Assembly: GCA_025765615.1 (NCBI GenBank)
Contig: JAIVFJ010000027.1
Coordinates: 124,001 to 188,000 of the forward strand
Origin: Zopfochytrium polystomum
Taxonomy: Eukaryota; Chytridiomycota; Chytridiomycetes; Chytridiales; Chytridiaceae
Length of the DNA stretch: 64,000 nt
Reading direction: 5' to 3'
The notes beneath the pieces are model-generated. The model saw only the letters and a list, made by a program, of their open reading frames with translations, did not search any database and had not been told where the DNA came from. Position numbers and translations under genes: made by a program. Shown here in pieces: positions 58,222 to 64,000 of this stretch (the first letter of the stretch is position 1; each line of letters opens with the position of its first letter).

Positions 58222-60192
58222 TCATTGATCGCGTTCATGGCGCTCAGCGGTTGTCTCTTGTTTCCGACGGTTTTCCCATTCGTGAAGGAATCCGTCTGGG
58301 GCAACGTACGTGAATCCCTCAAAGTGGGGTATGCCACTGTCCTTATCCACCACAATCTTTATCCCACTTGTTGAGGCAATGCTGTCATTGGCTGCGTTTG
58401 GCAACTTCGCATGGGAGGTAAGCTTCGGTGACGTGTCGTTGTGTGCGATGTCCCCAGACTTAACACCAGGCTCTTCTGCCACAGGCATTCCAGATATCTT
58501 GAGCGCCTCAATACCACGACGCAACAAACTCGGCGATGCGCTTCCCGCAGAAGTTAGTGGTGATGCAACAGAGCCAACGCGCAGTTCTTCCGCGGGTCTC
58601 TTTTCAAACTCCAGAGGTGCAAGATTTGTCGACGGAGGGGCTACAGGATTGGGAGCTTTCTTTTTCTTGCTTTTCGCTTTGCTCCCAGGTTGCGGATCTC
58701 CAGCAGATTGATCTGGGAAGTTATGCCCTTTGGATGGAGGTGAATCCAAAACAACAGGCATACTGGTAAAGCACTTGTCGAAGTTTGAAGTGTCCAAAAG
58801 ATCCACGATAGTTGGAACAATAGGAGGATTCACTTCTTTGCGAGCAATCGCTTTCCAATCGATCTTTCGGAAGAACGAGTGAGACTGAATCTCCCGGCCA
58901 CCCGTCGGTCCCGACCCTATTCGCTTATCTGGGTCTTTCCGCAACAAGCGCGTAAGGAGATCCCGCGCGAAGGATGAAACATATACTGGAAAGGTAGGCT
59001 TTTTCTGCAAAATGGCTTCCATGACCTTCTTCCGATTTTGGCCAGTGAATGGGGGCGAGCCCGTGATCATGTCGTACAGCATGACGCCCAAGCTCCAATG
59101 ATCCACCGCATAACCATGGGGTTTCGCCGCGAGAATCTCGGGGGCGGTGAATTCTACTGTTCCGCAAATCGTTTCGGACTTTCCATTCAAGGCAACCTTT
59201 GAAAGGCCAAAGTCAGTTAATATGACGTGGCCCTCAGCGTCCAGAAGGACGTTTTCTGGTTTCAGGTCCCTGCTTCATCGTAAATAAACGAATATTGGAA
59301 GTGAAGCAAAGGGCCCCACCGATAGATAATTCCGAGCGAATGGAGGTGCTCTAAAGCAAGAAGAAGCTCGGCGGCGTAAAAAGAAGCAACGTCCTCGGAG
59401 AGCATTCGTTCGCGGGCGAGATGGCTGAACAGCTCACCGCCTGGCGCATACCCCAAAATAAGGAACAATTTCGATGGGGACTGGAAAGCAAACCACAGCT
59501 TTGCGATGAAGGGATGTTGAATTTGCTCAAGAATCGATCGTTCGTTTCTTAATCGCCACGATCAGCAGATGCTGCGAATGACGTCACAATCCGAACCTTG
59601 TGTGTTCGGCTGTTTTCTTGTGGACGGTGAGCGTGGCTTTCCGGAGAACTTTCATTGCGAAGAGCTTGTTGTTGAGTTTCTTTCGCACAAGAAACACCTT
59701 GCCGAATGCACCCTGACCAATGATTTTGAGGAGGTCGAAGTCTTCGAGTCCCACTGCTCGCCCGTGGTTAGCGGCAAATGTTTGAAGCTCGCCTTCTCCG
59801 CTGCGAGAAGCCGGTTCTCCAAATATTTGTAGTCTGTCTTCGTCGGTGACATCTCGGAAGGATGATTTGCGAGATGAGTTCGCGACAAGCGGATCTCCCG
59901 GTATCTGAAGGGAGGTGCTGGAGGGAGTGTCTCCCAAGTCTTCCTTGGCGGCGAAGTCGCGGATCCTCACATTGAATGTGTCAGAGATCACAGGGTCTGA
60001 GTTGGGCGAAACAGGCCGAGCGATGCTGATCGTGGTAACGCCGTCCAGTTCGAACATTGTCTCCGGAAGGGTGCTGTAAGCCGATTGCGCCCGTAAGGGC
60101 GTTGGCTCGTAAACGCTAGCTGCTTGGAGAAAGTTGTCGGTCCGCGGAATGACGTCCTTGAAAGAAGTAATCGATGGTGAGGTGGACGGCAT
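58222..60192 (-). CDS. S6-kinase-like AGC protein kinase
   Basis: The kinase domain carries [33 protein letters not shown] plus DLKPENVLL (split by an intron), LTDFGLSK and the activation-loop PDK1 site [16 protein letters not shown]. The AGC tail has a turn motif region ([13 protein letters not shown]) and the hydrophobic motif [11 protein letters not shown], which matches p70 S6 kinase (FLGFTYVAP) best. A Lys/Pro-rich spacer of about 130 residues separates the two motifs and is longer than usual. Exon 1 ends at HTR with an unusual GTTCGG donor. The N terminus has FELDG (residues 47-51), close to the TOS motif that docks S6K on TORC1. It converges on LIG4 with 92 bp between stops. Confidence 0.88.
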
Positions 60193-60408
60193 CGCCCTTG
60201 AGAGCGATTGTTTTCTTTTTTTTTTCCTTTCATTCGTCTGTGGGATCCGTGATCCTCCATCAGATCAACCATAGCTACACGCGATCGCAAGCCATTACCC
60301 AAATACCCATTGGCGCTTACAAGGCACTTGCGCGACGCGGACGACCTTCTTTCTGCATGCGTGGTGACCCGATAGCTGTCATCACATCAGCTTGGTCCCT
60401 CGCGGCGA
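60193..60408. promoter_or_regulatory. Divergent promoter between the S6-kinase-like gene and the PPR gene
   Basis: 216 bp separate the two start codons. A T-rich run lies at 60213-60230. No other element was recognised. Confidence 0.5.
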
Positions 60409-63400
60409 ATGACACCGTCGACTTCCCCCACCAGACTAGTCACCGCCTGCTCTTCCCCTCACTGTCGTTCAGCAGCGCACCGCATTAAAAAGGCTTCGTT
60501 GTGTCCGCAAAGACCAAGCTACCAAAGAATATTCAGCAAAGGCTCGCGCATTGTTCAATCGCCCTGCAAGGAACAACATCCTGCGCTTCTCCCACTACTG
60601 TTAGATATATTCTTTCGCCAGAGTGTGTCGAAAACGGAGTTCGAGCCTATACCGCTGAAGAAACAAGCCAGATATCGTTGTCATGAAAGCCGTCATCAAT
60701 CGACAATCCAATCCCGCGTCCAACCGACTTTCGGTCAGCAAAGGAATCTCACGACTATGTCGAAAACAAGTCCAAGTGGAGACTCCGGCGACGAGCTACT
60801 GTTTCCACAACCCCCGCAAACCACGTCAGAATGTAGGACGTCAAGGCAATCAGACAATAGGTCCGTGCTGCATAAGATGGGTGAAGCCATCCGGGAAGTG
60901 CATGCCGAAGCTGATGAGGAGAGCGTGACTTCCGCGGAAGCTCTTGGTGCATTTCGCGACAGTGTCCGGGCGTTTGCGTCGGTCTACCGCAAAGAGAAAG
61001 GTGTTCGCACGGATATCCAACGTTTTTTGGACAATGTCTGGAGAACGTGGCAAAGGCTCGTCAGCGCATCGGAATTATCAAATAAGAGGCAAAGAAGTCT
61101 GCCGGAGCTGGCTGTGTACGCTGTTCTTCTGTCAGCTTGTCGCGTCGACTCTGCAAACTGTGAAGGCACCCTTTTGAGGATAGAGAAAGCGTCGGCAGAC
61201 TTTGAAACTCTGTTCGGGATAAATGTGGGCATTCATAAAACGCATGCAATTATGAAAGCTCTTCAGCACAGCGACGCTCCGTTCACGAATTCGTTTAAAG
61301 TGTATCAAGCCGCAATGGAGACATTCGATGGCCTTTGGAATCTTTACCGTTCTAAAGCCCCATTGAGGAAGTCATCACGCCAAAACTTTTGGAATCACGC
61401 ACCCTCCTCGATCACGTATGACCTATTAGTGAACGCGTACGCGTTAGAGAATGGACCCGGAGCAGCTTGGGAGTGGCTTCAATCAAACAAAGTCAATTGG
61501 ATGGTGGCTCAAGAGAGAGAGTCTTCCGGATCCCCTGCCCAGTCAACTTTTGCTATGGCTCCTTACTCTTTGACACGTCGACTGTACAATTTTCTCGTTG
61601 CCGCCCACATATCCCCAGGAGGTAGACGCCTTCGAGGCGCTCAGACAATTGCGGCTCAATCGGAGACGCCAGATGTTGAAGGGGCACTCAGAGTCCTCGA
61701 TCACATGATAACGGAGGACAAAATGTATCCAAATGTCGTCTCCTACACGTTGATCATCCACGGGTACGTCAAGCGCGGGGAAATTGAGAAAGCGCTCCGC
61801 TGCTTTGCAGATATGAAAGAGAACGGAATTACGCCGAATCGAGTCACGTATGAGACCCTCATTTACGGTCATCTTCAGTGCCTTAAGTGGAATCGCGACA
61901 GAAGAGTGATCTCGCTAGGACTAAACTTCGGTTATGAAGGTGCTGACGACTTTTCTGACAGCATGGAGTTATCATTCTCGGACGCAATGGAGTCCGAGGA
62001 GGACCTCTTTTTGCGAATGTATGAAGAGTCCAAGTATCAGAAGGACCAGTGGCCACTGCTTGATATCCCCCATCAGGAATCGGCTGATGAATTGAGCAAG
62101 CGGTTAGATATCAGTATGGATTTTGAAGATGGAAGTATGAGGAAAGAAGAGATGCTCCAAAGAAATGTGGAGTGCGCGGCCAACCTTTTTGAGGAGATGC
62201 TCCGATGCGGTCACACACCTGGCGTCGTCCTCTATGACATATTAATGAACGCCCACATTGATCGTGGTGAACACCAAAAGAGTATCGACCTCTTCCGACG
62301 AATGATTGGAGCCGAACCGAATGTTTTTAATGCTAAAGTTGTTCCCGACCTTCGTATTTATACAACTCTTCTTGTTGCATTGACTGCGTCTGGCGACGTG
62401 GAAGCGGCACAGTACGTTGTGCGACTTTTGCAATCTCGGAATCTTGCCAACCCCGACGTCGTAATGTACACTGTACTCATGAACGGTTACGGAAAGCGCG
62501 GCGATGTTGGGGAGATGAAGGCTGTCTTTGCGGAGCTGCTTGAAAAGGGGTTGAAACCTACCGTCATTACGTACAGCACAATCCTTTACGCTCACTGCCG
62601 GGTTGGAAATATGCGGGCGGCAGAGGAAGTTTTAAGCGAAATCAAGGCTCAAGGCCTGAAGCTGAATTTGATTGTTTACAATACGCTGATTCACGGTTAC
62701 GGCAAGGCCCAAGACCTTGCTGCGGCAACGCGGACTTTTAATCGAATGCGAAAAAATCGGATAAAACCGACAATAACCACATTTAATATTCTGATGGCTG
62801 CCCACATCCGTTGTGGTGACGTTCGGGGCACTATGCGCTGGTTCGAGCTGTTGACATCGCCGGCCGTCGCCGGTGGTAGCCGAACTGCGGAGAGGACGAC
62901 TATGACCGCGGCGACCGCGGCGTCTCAGAGCCGACGGCCAAAGCCGCGGATGCCCGCCATCCGGCCAAACCTGATCACATACAACCTCCTGGTCTGGGCG
63001 AACGCGAAAAACCGTAACGCCCTCCGCGCGGCCGAGACGATCGCGACAATGGTCGCGCGCAGGTTCAAGCCGGACGTGGCGACGTACGCGCCGATCGTCC
63101 GGATGCACGCGAGGCAGGGCGACTACGCGGCGGCGCTCGAGGTCGCGCGGGCCGTTGGCGGTGCGGCGCGCGCCGAGGCTTTGGCCGAGGCGGCCGACGT
63201 TGGCGGAGACGGTGCTGCTGGCTGCGGGGCGGCGGCGGCATTGGCATCGGCGTCGGTGTCGGTGTCGGCGGCGGGAGTCAGTCTGCGCGACGTAGCCGCC
63301 GGGCGGGTCCCCGTCGGACCCTTGCACCTGCGGGGCACCAAGGCAGGCGGCGTTGTGTCGTACGACCCGATGGTGCCGTACAACATCATGATGTCTGCGA

Positions 63401-63891
63401 TGCTGCGGAACCGCGACTACGAAACGGCGGAGGGCGTTTTCGAGTGGGCGGACGCAACGACTCGCGAGCGGCGCGATGCAAACAAGGCGGCGGAGGAGGA
63501 GGGAGCCGGTGAGGGATCGGAGCAGGACGGAGGGGTTGGCGGCTTGCGGTTGAGCCCGCAGCCTGACTTGCATTCTTTCGATATGATCGTTCGGATGCAT
63601 GGCGCCATGGGCCAGAGCGCAAAATCGCGGCACTGGGTCGAGGAGGCCATCCGGAGGGGCGTGAAGCCCGACGTACGGATTTTTAACTCACTGATGACCG
63701 CTTGTCTAGCGTGCAAGGACTATGATGGTGCGGAAGACGCCTACTGGATGATGAAACGGGAAGGGTTGAAACCGGACATGGTGTCGATGGCGTTGTATTT
63801 TCGAGTTGAGAGAGAGAGGGAGAGGCTGAGGGAAGAGGAGGAGGGGGGCGAGGCAGAGGAGGAGGAGGAGGGGGAGGTCCAGCCCGTTTAA
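60409..63891 (+). CDS. Large pentatricopeptide-repeat (PPR) protein, probably mitochondrial
   Basis: One uninterrupted 1,160-codon exon, unlike the intron-rich neighbours. The first 50 residues are rich in Arg, Ser and Lys and almost free of acidic residues, as in mitochondrial presequences. Classic 35-residue PPR units include VVSYTLIIHGYVKRGEIEKA (about residue 443), VVMYTVLMNGYGKRGDVGEM, VITYSTILYAHCRVGNMRAA, LIVYNTLIHGYGKAQDLAAA, TTFNILMAAHIRCGDVRG and LITYNLLVWANAKNRNALRA. Such proteins bind organellar RNA for processing or translation. From about 62870 the DNA becomes very GC-rich and an Ala/Gly/Ser-rich insert separates the later repeats. The C terminus is a run of Glu-rich residues. 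The specific RNA target cannot be told. Confidence 0.9.
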   Translation: MTPSTSPTRLVTACSSPHCRSAAHRIKKASLCPQRPSYQRIFSKGSRIVQSPCKEQHPALLPLLLDIFFRQSVSKTEFEPIPLKKQARYRCHESRHQSTIQSRVQPTFGQQRNLTTMSKTSPSGDSGDELLFPQPPQTTSECRTSRQSDNRSVLHKMGEAIREVHAEADEESVTSAEALGAFRDSVRAFASVYRKEKGVRTDIQRFLDNVWRTWQRLVSASELSNKRQRSLPELAVYAVLLSACRVDSANCEGTLLRIEKASADFETLFGINVGIHKTHAIMKALQHSDAPFTNSFKVYQAAMETFDGLWNLYRSKAPLRKSSRQNFWNHAPSSITYDLLVNAYALENGPGAAWEWLQSNKVNWMVAQERESSGSPAQSTFAMAPYSLTRRLYNFLVAAHISPGGRRLRGAQTIAAQSETPDVEGALRVLDHMITEDKMYPNVVSYTLIIHGYVKRGEIEKALRCFADMKENGITPNRVTYETLIYGHLQCLKWNRDRRVISLGLNFGYEGADDFSDSMELSFSDAMESEEDLFLRMYEESKYQKDQWPLLDIPHQESADELSKRLDISMDFEDGSMRKEEMLQRNVECAANLFEEMLRCGHTPGVVLYDILMNAHIDRGEHQKSIDLFRRMIGAEPNVFNAKVVPDLRIYTTLLVALTASGDVEAAQYVVRLLQSRNLANPDVVMYTVLMNGYGKRGDVGEMKAVFAELLEKGLKPTVITYSTILYAHCRVGNMRAAEEVLSEIKAQGLKLNLIVYNTLIHGYGKAQDLAAATRTFNRMRKNRIKPTITTFNILMAAHIRCGDVRGTMRWFELLTSPAVAGGSRTAERTTMTAATAASQSRRPKPRMPAIRPNLITYNLLVWANAKNRNALRAAETIATMVARRFKPDVATYAPIVRMHARQGDYAAALEVARAVGGAARAEALAEAADVGGDGAAGCGAAAALASASVSVSAAGVSLRDVAAGRVPVGPLHLRGTKAGGVVSYDPMVPYNIMMSAMLRNRDYETAEGVFEWADATTRERRDANKAAEEEGAGEGSEQDGGVGGLRLSPQPDLHSFDMIVRMHGAMGQSAKSRHWVEEAIRRGVKPDVRIFNSLMTACLACKDYDGAEDAYWMMKREGLKPDMVSMALYFRVERERERLREEEEGGEAEEEEEGEVQPV

Positions 63892-64000
63892 TAACAATGC
63901 TCCCTGGGAGGTGGCAGCATTTTTGATGCAGCTTCAGCTTGTATTTCTGTGGAGTAGAAGACGGCAACGAAAGAAAATCACGAGAAAAACAGAAGGGGAG
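63892..64000. other. Right-edge flank
   Basis: 109 bp downstream of the PPR stop; nothing recognisable before the window ends. Confidence 0.5.

Overview
The window reads as nuclear DNA of a flagellated (zoosporic) fungus, most likely a chytrid-type lineage. The genes are fungal or opisthokont in type and interrupted by many short GT-AG introns (about 42-190 bp). Two encode flagellar proteins that non-flagellated fungi lack: KAP3, the kinesin-II accessory subunit, and TCTE1/DRC5 of the nexin-dynein regulatory complex. The organism call is an inference from gene content. No rRNA, tRNA, CRISPR array or bacterial-type operon was seen.

Layout. 1-3400 is gene-poor and repeat-derived; it holds decayed ORFs and an array of heat-shock elements in front of a TATA box. 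3435-15377 is compact: COX19(+), TBC1D7-like(-), KAP3(-), NDUFAF2(+), costars/ABRACL(-), TCTE1/DRC5(+) and glutamate-cysteine ligase(+). 15691-27315 holds a secreted GPI-type double-psi beta-barrel protein(-), a tandem pair of unrecognised polytopic membrane proteins(+,+), cytosolic aspartate aminotransferase(+) and a type II membrane protein(-). 28519-33218 is a divergent high-affinity iron uptake pair, FTR1 permease(-) and FET3-type ferroxidase(+). 33902-39221 holds a TMF1 golgin(+) and an aspartate/glutamate carrier(-). 39222-41717 is a second repeat-rich gap that shares an interspersed repeat with the left end. 41718-63891 holds a very large SH3-SH3-RhoGEF-PH-coiled-coil protein(-), an MFSD1-type transporter(+), DNA ligase IV(+), an S6-kinase-like AGC kinase(-) and a PPR protein(+).

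Themes. Gene spacing is tight: several divergent pairs share 70-220 bp promoters, and two convergent pairs have stop codons only 4-5 bp apart, so their transcripts must overlap. Products fall into mitochondrial assembly and transport (COX19, NDUFAF2, AGC carrier, PPR), flagellum (KAP3, DRC5), iron uptake (FTR1/FET3), TORC1-linked signalling (TBC1D7, S6K) and Rho/Golgi cytoskeleton (RhoGEF, TMF1, costars). The strongest candidates for something undescribed are the roughly 3,000-residue RhoGEF fused to a giant coiled coil and the tandem unknown membrane-protein family. Exon boundaries were read by eye from homology and splice consensus; they are not proven by transcripts.
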